DNA from: Desulfuromonadaceae bacterium UBA5613
GTDB lineage: Bacteria; Desulfobacterota; Desulfuromonadia; Desulfuromonadales; UBA2197
Assembly (NCBI GenBank): GCA_002424625.1
Contig: DIKR01000003.1
Location: forward strand, 36,938-56,214
Reading direction: 5' to 3'
Length of the DNA: 19,277 bases
Position 1 is the first letter of the stretch, and every line of letters begins with the position of its first letter. The translations under genes and the position numbers were made by a program. Shown here one piece after another: positions 1 to 8,309 of this stretch. Under the pieces are notes generated by a model. It was not told where the DNA came from. It saw nothing but the letters and a program-made list of their open reading frames with translations, and did no database searches.

Positions 1-1361
<1,361 letters not shown>

Positions 1362-1412
1362 CGTTTTATTTTGCCTCCGGCAAAGAAATTAGGGTGCGTC
1401 AAGAGCTGTATT

Positions 1413-1441
1413 TTTTAACACAGCCTCCTTGGATACGTCAA
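1413..1441 (-). promoter_or_regulatory. Putative sigma-70 promoter of ettA
   Basis: On the minus strand TTGACG (1436-1441) and TTAAAA (1413-1418) are separated by 17 bases, about 45-50 bases upstream of the ettA start. The -10 is only a moderate match. It lies in the short gap between ettA and the upstream polyferredoxin gene, so ettA may also be read from that gene. Confidence 0.4.
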
Positions 1442-1447
1442 AGAAAA

Positions 1448-2434
1448 TCACGGTCTTTCCACGGGTTGAAGGAGGAGCCTGACCTGTTGATCGGCAACTC
1501 CGGAGTGCCAGCGATCGATACTGCGGCCGTAGAGATCGACGCCGATAAAGAGGGTCAAAAGGAGGACGGCAAAGAGGACGGGAGGGATGACCCAGCGCCG
1601 CGCCCAGGTGAAGTGGAGGGCTCCCGGTGCCGGGCAGCCGGCGACACAGCGATAACAGGCAAAACATTCCGCCGAACGAATTGTCGTCTTGAGCATCACC
1701 GGCAGGGAAGCCGGGCAGCGATGCGAGCAGGCATTGCAGCGCACGCATTTTTCCGGATAGCGGCGGATCTTGCCGATCGAGGCTAAAGAGACGAGCCCGA
1801 GGAGAGCGCCGTAGGGGCAGAGGTAGCGGCACCAGGGGAGCTTGACGAAGATCGAAAGGATGATTGTGATCGCGACGAAGATGAGGACGGTCGCCGAAGG
1901 GTCGGTAAAGAAGTGCAGCATGCGCACATCGACAATCTGATGGTACGGCGCGGCAAGAAAGGCTTGCAGGGCCGGCAGCGGCATGGCCAAGAGGGCGGCA
2001 AAGAGGAAGAAGGCAAGGAGGAGATATTTGAGGCTGCGCAGGGGCAGATCGATCCAGAAGGGGGGGATAAAGTTGCGCCCGAAGAGTTTATGGCCAAGGC
2101 GCCACAGAACTTCGCCGAGGGCAAAGACCGGGCAGATCCACGAACAGAAGCCGCGTTTGAGGAGGAGTCCGGTCAACAGGGCGGCAAGAAGAATCAGGGC
2201 GGCGGCGGGATGGACCGGGAAGAGCTCGCCAGTCTGCAGCCAATGGCGTAGATTCATCAAACCGCTGATCGGCAGGAAGCCGTCGACGGCATCCGGGCGG
2301 GGAAAGGGGGCGATTCCGCTCGTGGCGAGCGCCGTTGTCCACTGGTAAAAGCGGATGCCGATCCAGAGAAAGAAGAGGACAAATCCGCCCTGCACGAGAT
2401 GGCGGGGAAGTTGGGGCGGGAGGCGGCGCAGCAT
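1448..2434 (-). CDS. Membrane polyferredoxin, NapH/YccM-like 4Fe-4S binding protein
   Basis: 328-residue inner-membrane iron-sulfur protein. The N-terminal half has about four or five hydrophobic segments and two CxxxCP motifs, C97/C101 and C202/C206, the hallmark of the NapH/RdxA/NosR group. The C-terminal half carries two ferredoxin-type CxxCxxCxxxCP motifs (C230-C240 and C257-C267), each able to hold a 4Fe-4S cluster, and a last membrane helix (about 281-300). Relatives pass electrons from the quinone pool or membrane to periplasmic reductases or maturation systems. No catalytic partner (nap, nos, mau) is seen beside it, so the acceptor is unknown. The ATG at 2434 has an AAAGGA ribosome-binding site. 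Calling it NapH itself would be too specific. Confidence 0.85.
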   Translation of the reverse strand: MLRRLPPQLPRHLVQGGFVLFFLWIGIRFYQWTTALATSGIAPFPRPDAVDGFLPISGLMNLRHWLQTGELFPVHPAAALILLAALLTGLLLKRGFCSWICPVFALGEVLWRLGHKLFGRNFIPPFWIDLPLRSLKYLLLAFFLFAALLAMPLPALQAFLAAPYHQIVDVRMLHFFTDPSATVLIFVAITIILSIFVKLPWCRYLCPYGALLGLVSLASIGKIRRYPEKCVRCNACSHRCPASLPVMLKTTIRSAECFACYRCVAGCPAPGALHFTWARRWVIPPVLFAVLLLTLFIGVDLYGRSIDRWHSGVADQQVRLLLQPVERP

Positions 2435-2466
2435 GGGAGGTTCCTTTCAACCCTGAGAGTGTCGCC

Positions 2467-2496
2467 AGCCTAGCCGAGCCGCCTTGTTGCTGTCAA
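2467..2496 (-). promoter_or_regulatory. Putative sigma-70 promoter of the polyferredoxin gene
   Basis: On the minus strand a perfect TTGACA (2491-2496) and TAGGCT (2467-2472) are 18 bases apart and lie 33-62 bases upstream of the ATG at 2434. This indicates that the gene is transcribed on its own and not from the padR-tauE pair upstream. Confidence 0.5.
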
Positions 2497-2527
2497 TGGT
2501 GCGGGGTGGGTTGCATTTGGGAGAACG

Positions 2528-2668
2528 TCATCCGGACGCGCCGGGTTTATCATCGACTCGGGGTATGGCCCCCACATAGGTATCAAGAAATAGAAAGGTC
2601 CAGCCGTTCACATCGACGCGGTAATAGCTCCTGCCGAAATAATCCTGAAAAAACGCGGATACACTCTG
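2528..2668 (-). pseudogene. Possible remnant of a metallophosphoesterase C-terminal segment
   Basis: Between tauE/safE and the polyferredoxin gene, a minus-strand frame is open from just after a TGA (2669-2671) to a TGA (2528-2530), 46 codons without a credible start. It contains YFGRSYYRVDVNGWTFLFLD, followed by a few residues. This resembles the strand pattern of calcineurin-like phosphoesterases, where an aromatic-FG..YY.xD stretch is followed by a hydrophobic strand ending in LDT/LDS. No metal-binding Asp/His motifs are present upstream, because tauE/safE occupies that sequence. I read it as a decayed or truncated gene tail left at the junction of an insertion. The resemblance is from memory of the family and could be chance. 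Confidence 0.35.
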
Positions 2669-2676
2669 TCAAGGCA

Positions 2677-3468
2677 TCAAATGACTCCCATCCCTAATGC
2701 GATAGCGATCCCGAGCAGAAAAGACCCTGTTATCGTTTGAATGACATTCATCGTCATTTTATGAAGATAGCGCTTGCCGATCAGGACACCGGTAAACGCC
2801 GCGATAATCCCTGTAGCGATTAATGGCCATTGTGAAGTGTTGACTGAACTGGCTGTTCCTGCTGCCAGAAACGCAATGGCATACGTTGCTATCCGAACCA
2901 TATCCACCATGAATCCAATGACAGCGTTGGTACCTACAAATGCCTGGGGAGAAATACCGACCTTAGCCAGAAAAGCTGAACGAAGCGCGCCTTGATGGCC
3001 AGAAAAACCGCCGAAGAAGCCGGAGAGCAGGCCGCCGATGAAAAGATATTTCTTGTCGAACTTCAGTCCACGCAAATAGGGTAGGAGCTCAAAGATTGCA
3101 AAAACGAATATGAGCGATGCTATGGAGATCTTTATGGGCGTAACCACGGCCTCGCGTGTCCCAACAGAGTATCTGGTAATTTCTCCAAAGTGTGAGACGT
3201 ATCCGAGCATTGCCGCCCCGGCAAAAGCGGCAATAATGGCGGGAATTCCAAATCGGAGGACCAGTGCTTTGTCCGCCTGTTTTCCGACCACTCCGATTTT
3301 GAAGGCGCTATTCGCGGCATGAACAATAGCGGTTGAGGCGACGGCGACTTCAAGCGGGAAAAAAAGTGAATAAACCGGCAGTAAGAGCGTTCCAAGGCCA
3401 AACCCTGAGTAGAGAGTCAAGCCAGATGCAATGATGGAGGCAATGAATATTACGATATAGGCCGTCAT
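2677..3468 (-). CDS. Sulfite exporter TauE/SafE (TSUP) family permease
   Basis: 263-residue, very hydrophobic inner-membrane protein with about eight membrane segments. TSUP permeases move sulfur-containing or organic anions (sulfite, sulfoacetate, sometimes others) across the membrane; the substrate cannot be read from sequence. Family marks are an N-terminal segment with GFGLGTLLLP (about 23-32) and the mid-protein GGLLSGFFGGFSGHQGALRS (about 145-164). The latter corresponds to the second, internally repeated TSUP glycine-rich motif. The ATG at 3468 overlaps the stop of the padR gene by 4 bases (ATGA), so the two are translationally coupled and the regulator very likely controls it. G+C is roughly 42-55% in sampled rows, lower than in its neighbours. 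Confidence 0.88.
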   Translation of the reverse strand: MTAYIVIFIASIIASGLTLYSGFGLGTLLLPVYSLFFPLEVAVASTAIVHAANSAFKIGVVGKQADKALVLRFGIPAIIAAFAGAAMLGYVSHFGEITRYSVGTREAVVTPIKISIASLIFVFAIFELLPYLRGLKFDKKYLFIGGLLSGFFGGFSGHQGALRSAFLAKVGISPQAFVGTNAVIGFMVDMVRIATYAIAFLAAGTASSVNTSQWPLIATGIIAAFTGVLIGKRYLHKMTMNVIQTITGSFLLGIAIALGMGVI

Positions 3469-3821
3469 TTCCTTATTCCCTTCCGAGCATCACAAAACTC
3501 AGTTTGCGTTTCTTCTTTTAATTCGCGCATCTGTTTGAGCACGAGGGACAAGACATTTTTTCCCGCCTCGGTCGCGTAGAACGAACGCTTGGCCTTGAGT
3601 CCACCTGCTTCATCGGCTTCGCTCCTGAGCCAGCCCAAACGTTCCATTCTGTGAAGGAGGGGATAAAGCGTACCTGGGCTGACTTCATAACCGTGATGTC
3701 TGAGCTCCTTCAGCATCCACTGGCCGACCACCGACCCTTCAGCGGCATGATGGAGAATGTGGATTTTCCAGAAGCTGAGCAGGATCTCTCGCTGGATCGC
3801 TTTCATATTTTCATCGGGCAT
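3465..3821 (-). CDS. PadR family transcriptional regulator
   Basis: 118-residue winged-helix regulator. The DNA-binding part has the family pattern in which helices lead to SPGTLYPLLHRMERLGWL (about 50-67) and a wing with KAKRSFYATEAG. The C-terminal helix with alternating Glu/Lys is the usual dimerisation helix of PadR-s1 type proteins. I chose the ATG at 3821 over the longer open frame to 3890. It is preceded by AGGAGG with 7 bases spacing, and the extra 23 codons would run through the promoter palindromes. The gene heads a two-gene operon with the TSUP permease. PadR proteins usually repress their own operon until a small molecule binds; the ligand here is unknown. Confidence 0.9.
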   Translation of the reverse strand: MPDENMKAIQREILLSFWKIHILHHAAEGSVVGQWMLKELRHHGYEVSPGTLYPLLHRMERLGWLRSEADEAGGLKAKRSFYATEAGKNVLSLVLKQMRELKEETQTEFCDARKGIRK

Positions 3822-3843
3822 GTTGTGCCTCCTATTACGATAA

Positions 3844-3883
3844 CCGTATACGGCCACCGTTATATAGTCAATTGGAAAATTGA
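3844..3883 (-). promoter_or_regulatory. Promoter and palindromic operator region of the padR-tauE operon
   Basis: Two inverted repeats sit 23-62 bases upstream of the padR start. One is the perfect 10-base palindrome CCGTATACGG (3844-3853). The other is TCAATT-GGAA-AATTGA (3868-3883). A minus-strand TTGACT (3866-3871) and TATACG (3845-3850) could be -35 and -10 elements with a short 15-base spacer, so each repeat overlaps one promoter element. This is the expected geometry for autorepression by the PadR dimer. Binding is inferred; the promoter match is moderate. Confidence 0.45.
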
Positions 3884-3961
3884 AAGTCATGCGGTGGTAC
3901 GGTGAACATCGCTGTCCTTGCGGTGGATGTCCACGCCCGCCAGGTCATGGACATGATGACA

Positions 3962-3991
3962 TTGACAGCCCCGTGCCGGGGGGAGTAATTT
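3962..3991 (+). promoter_or_regulatory. Putative sigma-70 promoter of the oligoendopeptidase gene
   Basis: Perfect TTGACA (3962-3967) and TAATTT (3986-3991), 18 bases apart, end 32 bases before the ATG at 4024. The spacer contains a small G/C hairpin (CCCCG-TGC-CGGGG). Confidence 0.5.
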
Positions 3992-4023
3992 CCATCTTCG
4001 ACTCTATCCTCTTGAGGTGCGCC

Positions 4024-5832
4024 ATGACCACGACTCCTGACAACCATTGGGATTTGACTCCCCTCTATGCCGCCGCGAACAATCCTGCCTGGGAAAACGA
4101 CCTGCAGGGAGCACTGCGCAGCGCGCAGGCCTTTGCCGCCGATGTGCGCGGCACTCTCGACGAAACAACGATGAGTGCACCGGCTCTGGCTCTGGCGCTG
4201 CAGCGTTATGCCGAGCTGCAACGGACGGGGCTGAAGCCGTACTTTTACGCCCAGCTCCTTTTTAGCGCCAAGAGTGACGACGATTGCCACAAAGCCCTCT
4301 TTGCCCGGGCTCGCGAAGCGTGGCATTCCCTCAGCGAGGCCACCCTCTTCTTTGAGCTCGATCTGCTGCGCCTCAGTGACGAGGCCTTTGCTCCTCTCCT
4401 GGCCGCGCCGGAACTGCAGGAGTATCGGCACTATCTGCAACAGCTGCGCGCCCATGCCCCTTACACGCTGAGCGAAGCGGTCGAGCAGGCTCTCAAGCGC
4501 AAGGATCTCTCGGGAAAGGAAGCCTTTGCCCAGCTTTTCGAGGAGATCACCGGCGAGATGCGCTTTACCTTCACCTTCCCCGGTGAAGAAGCTCCCCGCG
4601 AAACGAGCGGTGAAGAGCTCCTCGCCCTCCTGTACCATCCCGACGGCAACGTGCGCGAAGGAGCCTTCAGCACTTTTCTCCATGGTCACGCCGCCGCGGC
4701 AACAGTGCTGGTCGCCTGCTTCAACAACATTCTCCTCGATCACGGCAAGGAAGCCGAGCTGCGCGGTTATCCGCAGTTGATGACCCCGACCCATCTCGAA
4801 AGCGAGACCGAACCGGCCATGGTTGAGCGGATGATGGAAGTCAGTGCCGCGAATTATGATCTCGGTCAGGAGTATTTTGCCCTCAAGCGTCAGCTTCTTG
4901 GCCTAAAGCGGATGAAGAATACCGACCTTTATGCCCCCTTGAGCACGCAGGTGCGCCATATCGATTTTGCCGAAGCGCGCACCACGGTCCTCGCCGCCTT
5001 CGCGTCCTTTTCGCCGCAGCTGGCGGAACTGGCGGAAAGTTTCTTTGCCGAACAGCGAATCGATGTCTTTCCGGCGCCAGGGAAGAGTGGCGGCGCCTTT
5101 TGCCACGGCATGGCGCCGGGGCTCTCCCCCTATATCCTCACCAACTACACCGGTACCCTGCGCGACCTTTCGACCTTGGCACACGAGCTTGGGCACGGCG
5201 TCCACTTTACCCTTGCCGGCGGGCAGAATCTTTACAACTACAATGCCCCCCTCCCGCTTGCCGAGACTGCCAGCGTCTTTGCCGAAATTCTTCTCACCCG
5301 CCATCTCCTTGCCGTCGAGACCGATCCGCAACTCAAGATTGCCCTCCTTTGCAGCAAGATTGAGGAGATCATCGCCACCACGCTGCGGCAGAACGTCCTT
5401 ACCTGTTTCGAACTCGCCGCCCACCAGAAACGCGGGGAGGGACTCCTTTCCAGCGATGATCTCTGTGCCCTGTGGCTCAGCGAAAATGGCAAACTTTTCG
5501 GCAATGCCGTGGAGATGATCGAGCCTTATCGCTGGGGGTGGAGTTACATCGGACACTTCATTCAATCGCGCTTTTACTGTTATTCCTATATCTTCGGCGA
5601 ACTCGTCACCCTTGCCCTTTACCGCCGTTATCAGCAGGAGGGAGCAGGTTTTATTCCAAAGTATTTCGCTCTCCTGGCTGCCGGCGGCAGTCAATCCCCG
5701 GTCGAGGCCTTGCGCCCCTTCGGCATTGACCTGGGCGATCCCGGCTTCTGGCAGGAAGGGTATGATCTGGTCCGCGAACTCCTGGCGGAGCTGCGGACGC
5801 TGATCGCCGCAAAAGAAGAAAATTGCCCTTAA
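4024..5832 (+). CDS. pepF: M3 family oligoendopeptidase F
   Basis: 602-residue cytosolic zinc metallopeptidase that trims short peptides produced by larger proteases. The C-terminal catalytic domain carries HELGH at 387-391 (zinc ligands H387 and H391, catalytic E388). The third ligand E414 is in LAETASVFAE, 23 residues on, as in M3B peptidases. Downstream, the IEPYRWGWSYIGHFI and FYCYSYIFGELVTLALY segments are typical of the clan substrate-binding end. The N-terminal half is helical, as expected, and the length is normal. The start at 4024 follows TTGAGG with 6 bases spacing. The frame is open upstream to 3880, but that extension crosses the promoter and is rejected. No operon partner: the upstream gene is divergent and the downstream gene is 187 bases away. 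Confidence 0.93.
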   Translation: MTTTPDNHWDLTPLYAAANNPAWENDLQGALRSAQAFAADVRGTLDETTMSAPALALALQRYAELQRTGLKPYFYAQLLFSAKSDDDCHKALFARAREAWHSLSEATLFFELDLLRLSDEAFAPLLAAPELQEYRHYLQQLRAHAPYTLSEAVEQALKRKDLSGKEAFAQLFEEITGEMRFTFTFPGEEAPRETSGEELLALLYHPDGNVREGAFSTFLHGHAAAATVLVACFNNILLDHGKEAELRGYPQLMTPTHLESETEPAMVERMMEVSAANYDLGQEYFALKRQLLGLKRMKNTDLYAPLSTQVRHIDFAEARTTVLAAFASFSPQLAELAESFFAEQRIDVFPAPGKSGGAFCHGMAPGLSPYILTNYTGTLRDLSTLAHELGHGVHFTLAGGQNLYNYNAPLPLAETASVFAEILLTRHLLAVETDPQLKIALLCSKIEEIIATTLRQNVLTCFELAAHQKRGEGLLSSDDLCALWLSENGKLFGNAVEMIEPYRWGWSYIGHFIQSRFYCYSYIFGELVTLALYRRYQQEGAGFIPKYFALLAAGGSQSPVEALRPFGIDLGDPGFWQEGYDLVRELLAELRTLIAAKEENCP

Positions 5833-5879
5833 CTGCGGGAGATAAGCGCCGTACAAAGCGTCGAATGTTAATCCTTTTC

Positions 5880-5908
5880 TTGACTGGATAAGTGGTTTTA
5901 TGTAAAAA
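5880..5908 (+). promoter_or_regulatory. Putative promoter of the haem gene cluster
   Basis: TTGACT (5880-5885) and TAAAAA (5903-5908) are 17 bases apart inside the AT-rich part of the 187-base gap between pepF and the radical SAM gene. This would leave an untranslated leader of about 105 bases. I see no clear regulator box or terminator in the rest of the gap. Confidence 0.4.
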
Positions 5909-6019
5909 TTCGTTGTTTATTTTGATAGTTTTCCTGATGAAAGTCGAAAGCTCAGCGGGAAAGAACGAATCACTTCAATAGTCTGTTTCGCAACCGATCA
6001 AGGCAAGGAAGGAACAAGC

Positions 6020-7123
6020 ATGAGTAGTGAAGAGTTTATTCCCAAGTGGATCGCCTGGGAGACCACCCAGCGTTGCAACCTCAACTGTGTGCATTGCCGC
6101 TGTTCATCGGACATGGATTCCGCGGTCGGCGATTTCAATACCGAAGAAGCCTACAAGCTGATCGACGATATCTGTGAAGTCAGCAAGCCGGTCATGGTCC
6201 TTTCCGGCGGCGAACCGCTGATGCGCGCCGACATCTTCGATATCGCCAGATACGGCACCAGCAAGGGGCTGCGCATGTGCATGGCGACCAACGGTACTCT
6301 GGTCACCGACGAGGTCTGTCTGAAGATGAAAGAGGCCGACATCAAGATGGTCTCCCTCTCTCTCGACGGCTCGACCGCGGCGATCCATGACGACTTCCGT
6401 TCCTGCCCCGGCGCCTTTGCCGGCGTCGTCCGTGCCAGCGAACTTTTCAAAAAACATGGCATCAAATTCCTGATCAACTCCTCCTTTACCAAGCGTAATC
6501 AGCACGATATCGCCGCCACCTTCAAGGTCGCCAAGGGGCTCGGTGCCACCGCCTGGTACATGTTCATGATCGTCCCCACCGGCCGCGGCGAAGAGATCAT
6601 GAACGAGCTGATCTCGGCGGAGGATTACGAAGAGATCCTGGCCTGGCATTATCAGCAGGAGAAGGGGGAGGACGATATCCTCATGCGCCCGACCTGTGCT
6701 CCCCACTACTACCGCATCGTCCCGCAGATGGCCAAAGCCGAAGGGGTCGATTTTCAGCGCCGCTCCCTGACCTTCTCCACCGGCGGCGGCAAAGGCTGCA
6801 TCGCTGCCCAGACCATCTGTCTCATCGACTGCTTCGGCAACCTCAAGCCCTGTTCCTACTTCCACTCCTCGGTCGGCAATGTCAAGCAGGTCCCTTTTCG
6901 TGAGTTGTGGTTCAACAGCAAGGTCTTTAACGATCTGCGCAACTTCAAAGCTTATAAAGGCAAGTGCGGCGAATGCGAATTCATCAACGTCTGCGGCGGT
7001 TGCCGCGCCCGCGCCGATGCCGTCTACGGCGACTATATGGCCGAAGAGCCGTTCTGCAACTACACGCCGCTGCGTACCCGCAAGCGCCTGGAGAAGGAAG
7101 CCGCCGAACTGGCGCCGAAGTGA
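6020..7123 (+). CDS. Radical SAM protein, AhbD-like (alternative haem synthesis family)
   Basis: 367 residues. The radical SAM cluster motif CxxxCxxC is at C19/C23/C26, after the family pattern WIAWETTQRCNLNCVHC, and the SAM-binding SGGEPL is at 62-67. The C-terminal part has many cysteines (C260, C267, C271, C278, C316, C319, C325, C328, C346) in SPASM-like spacing with CGGCRARADAVYGDY, enough for an auxiliary 4Fe-4S cluster. AhbD oxidatively decarboxylates the two propionates of Fe-coproporphyrin III to the vinyls of haem b. AhbC and NirJ are close relatives acting on sirohaem derivatives. The adjoining hemE and hemH support a tetrapyrrole role, but assignment to AhbD rather than AhbC/NirJ is by recall of motifs. 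The ATG at 6020 has an AAGGAAGGAA ribosome-binding site. Confidence 0.72.
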   Translation: MSSEEFIPKWIAWETTQRCNLNCVHCRCSSDMDSAVGDFNTEEAYKLIDDICEVSKPVMVLSGGEPLMRADIFDIARYGTSKGLRMCMATNGTLVTDEVCLKMKEADIKMVSLSLDGSTAAIHDDFRSCPGAFAGVVRASELFKKHGIKFLINSSFTKRNQHDIAATFKVAKGLGATAWYMFMIVPTGRGEEIMNELISAEDYEEILAWHYQQEKGEDDILMRPTCAPHYYRIVPQMAKAEGVDFQRRSLTFSTGGGKGCIAAQTICLIDCFGNLKPCSYFHSSVGNVKQVPFRELWFNSKVFNDLRNFKAYKGKCGECEFINVCGGCRARADAVYGDYMAEEPFCNYTPLRTRKRLEKEAAELAPK

Positions 7124-7133
7124 TTTCTGATTC

Positions 7134-7185
7134 GTAGGGGCGAATCTTGTATTCGCCCTTGAGCGATCACAAGGATCGCCCCTAC
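7134..7185. repeat. Compound palindromic repeat (GTAGGGGCGA type), radical SAM-hemE spacer
   Basis: The outer arms GTAGGGGCGA (7134-7143) and TCGCCCCTAC (7176-7185) are exact complements. Inside, two alternative hairpins exist: GGGCGAAT-CTTGT-ATTCGCCC (7138-7158) and GCGATC-ACAAG-GATCGC (7163-7179). Their loops CTTGT and ACAAG are complementary, so the RNA could form one long arm or two hairpins with pairing loops. No T-run follows, so it is not a standard terminator. The same core recurs at 8270-8295. Confidence 0.8.
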
Positions 7186-7217
7186 AGTTTGCATCAATCC
7201 ACAGGAGGATTTATCCC

Positions 7218-8258
7218 ATGTCCAAAGAATACACTTTCATCAAGGCCTGCTGGGGCCAGCCGACCGACTACGTTCCTGTCTGGTTGATGCGCCAGGCCGG
7301 CCGTTATCTGCAGTGCTATAAAGATGTGCGCGCCAAAGGCGGCGGCACCTTTCTCGATCTCTGCAAAGATCCCGAGCGCGCCGCTGAGGTGACCATCCAG
7401 CCGATCGATATTCTCAATGTCGATGCGGCGATCCTTTTCTCTGACATCCTCACCCCGATTGAGCCGATGGGGATGGCTCTCGACTTCACCCCCGGGCCGA
7501 TCTTCGAGAAACCGATCCGCACCGCCGCCGATGTCGAGGCTTTGATCGTCCCGGCTGACATGTCCCAGGCAGTCCCCTATGTGCCGGCGATCATTAAACG
7601 GTTGCGCACCGCCTTTGCCGGGCGCGTCCCCCTCATCGGCTTTGGCGGCGCCCCCTTTACCCTCGCCTGCTACATGGTCGAAGGGCACGGCAGCAAGGAT
7701 TTTGCCGCGCTCAAGCAGATGATGTACGCCGATTTCCCCCTTTATGACGCGCTGATGCAGAAGATCACCGAGATGGATCGGCGTTATCTCAACATGCAGA
7801 TCGATGCCGGCGCCGAGGCGATCCAGATCTTCGACACCTGGGGCGGCTTGCTGGCGCCGCACGACTTCGAGCGCTACATCCTCCCCTATGTCAAGCAGCT
7901 GATTAACGGCCTCAAGCGCGACGGTATCCCGGTCATCTACTTTGTCAAGAACGGCGGCACCATGCTTGAACTGGTCAAGGAAGCCGGCGCCGATGTCGTC
8001 GGCCTCGATTGGCACGTCAATCTCGGCAAGGCCCGCGACATCCTCGGACCCGAGATCGCGGTGCAGGGGAATCTCGATCCGACCGTTCTTTACGCACCGA
8101 AGCCGTATATCGAGAAAGAAGTGCAGCGGATTCTCGACGAGAATGCCGGACGCCCCGGCTTCATCTTCAATCTCGGCCACGGCATTCTGCCGACAGTGCC
8201 GCCGGAGAACGCCATTCACATGGTCGAATGCGTCCACCGCCTGAGCGGCAAGAAGTAA
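7218..8258 (+). CDS. hemE: Uroporphyrinogen decarboxylase
   Basis: 346-residue cytosolic enzyme that removes four carboxyl groups from uroporphyrinogen III to give coproporphyrinogen III. Diagnostic features are PVWLMRQAGRY (20-30), D76 in LFSDILTP (the Asp that holds the pyrrole nitrogens), GAPFTLACY (144-152), and AEAIQIFDTWGG further on. Length is normal. The ATG at 7218 has a consensus AGGAGG 8 bases upstream. It lies 94 bases after the radical SAM gene with a palindromic repeat in between and no obvious promoter, so it is probably in the same transcript. HemE is needed for the protoporphyrin and coproporphyrin haem routes but not for the sirohaem (Ahb) route. Confidence 0.96.
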   Translation: MSKEYTFIKACWGQPTDYVPVWLMRQAGRYLQCYKDVRAKGGGTFLDLCKDPERAAEVTIQPIDILNVDAAILFSDILTPIEPMGMALDFTPGPIFEKPIRTAADVEALIVPADMSQAVPYVPAIIKRLRTAFAGRVPLIGFGGAPFTLACYMVEGHGSKDFAALKQMMYADFPLYDALMQKITEMDRRYLNMQIDAGAEAIQIFDTWGGLLAPHDFERYILPYVKQLINGLKRDGIPVIYFVKNGGTMLELVKEAGADVVGLDWHVNLGKARDILGPEIAVQGNLDPTVLYAPKPYIEKEVQRILDENAGRPGFIFNLGHGILPTVPPENAIHMVECVHRLSGKK

Positions 8259-8269
8259 GCGTCTTTCCG

Positions 8270-8295
8270 TAGGGGCGAAAAATTTTTCGCCCCTA
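8270..8295. repeat. Perfect 26-base palindrome, hemE-hemH spacer
   Basis: TAGGGGCGAAAAA is followed immediately by its exact reverse complement, with no loop. It shares the TAGGGGCGA core with the element at 7134-7185, and the base before it is also G, so the left half matches GTAGGGGCGA. It fills half of the 51-base spacer and ends 14 bases before the hemH ATG, next to a short direct repeat of CCCTATC. Confidence 0.85.
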
Positions 8296-8309
8296 TCGAC
8301 CCTATCCCC

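Noticed and set aside
3902..3988. 28-codon GTG-started frame between padR and pepF
   Set aside because: No ribosome-binding site, overlaps the putative pepF promoter, and shows no recognisable motif.
3880..4023. N-terminal extension of the oligoendopeptidase frame
   Set aside because: It crosses a consensus -35/-10 pair and has no family similarity; ATG 4024 has a good ribosome-binding site and gives the usual length of about 600 residues.
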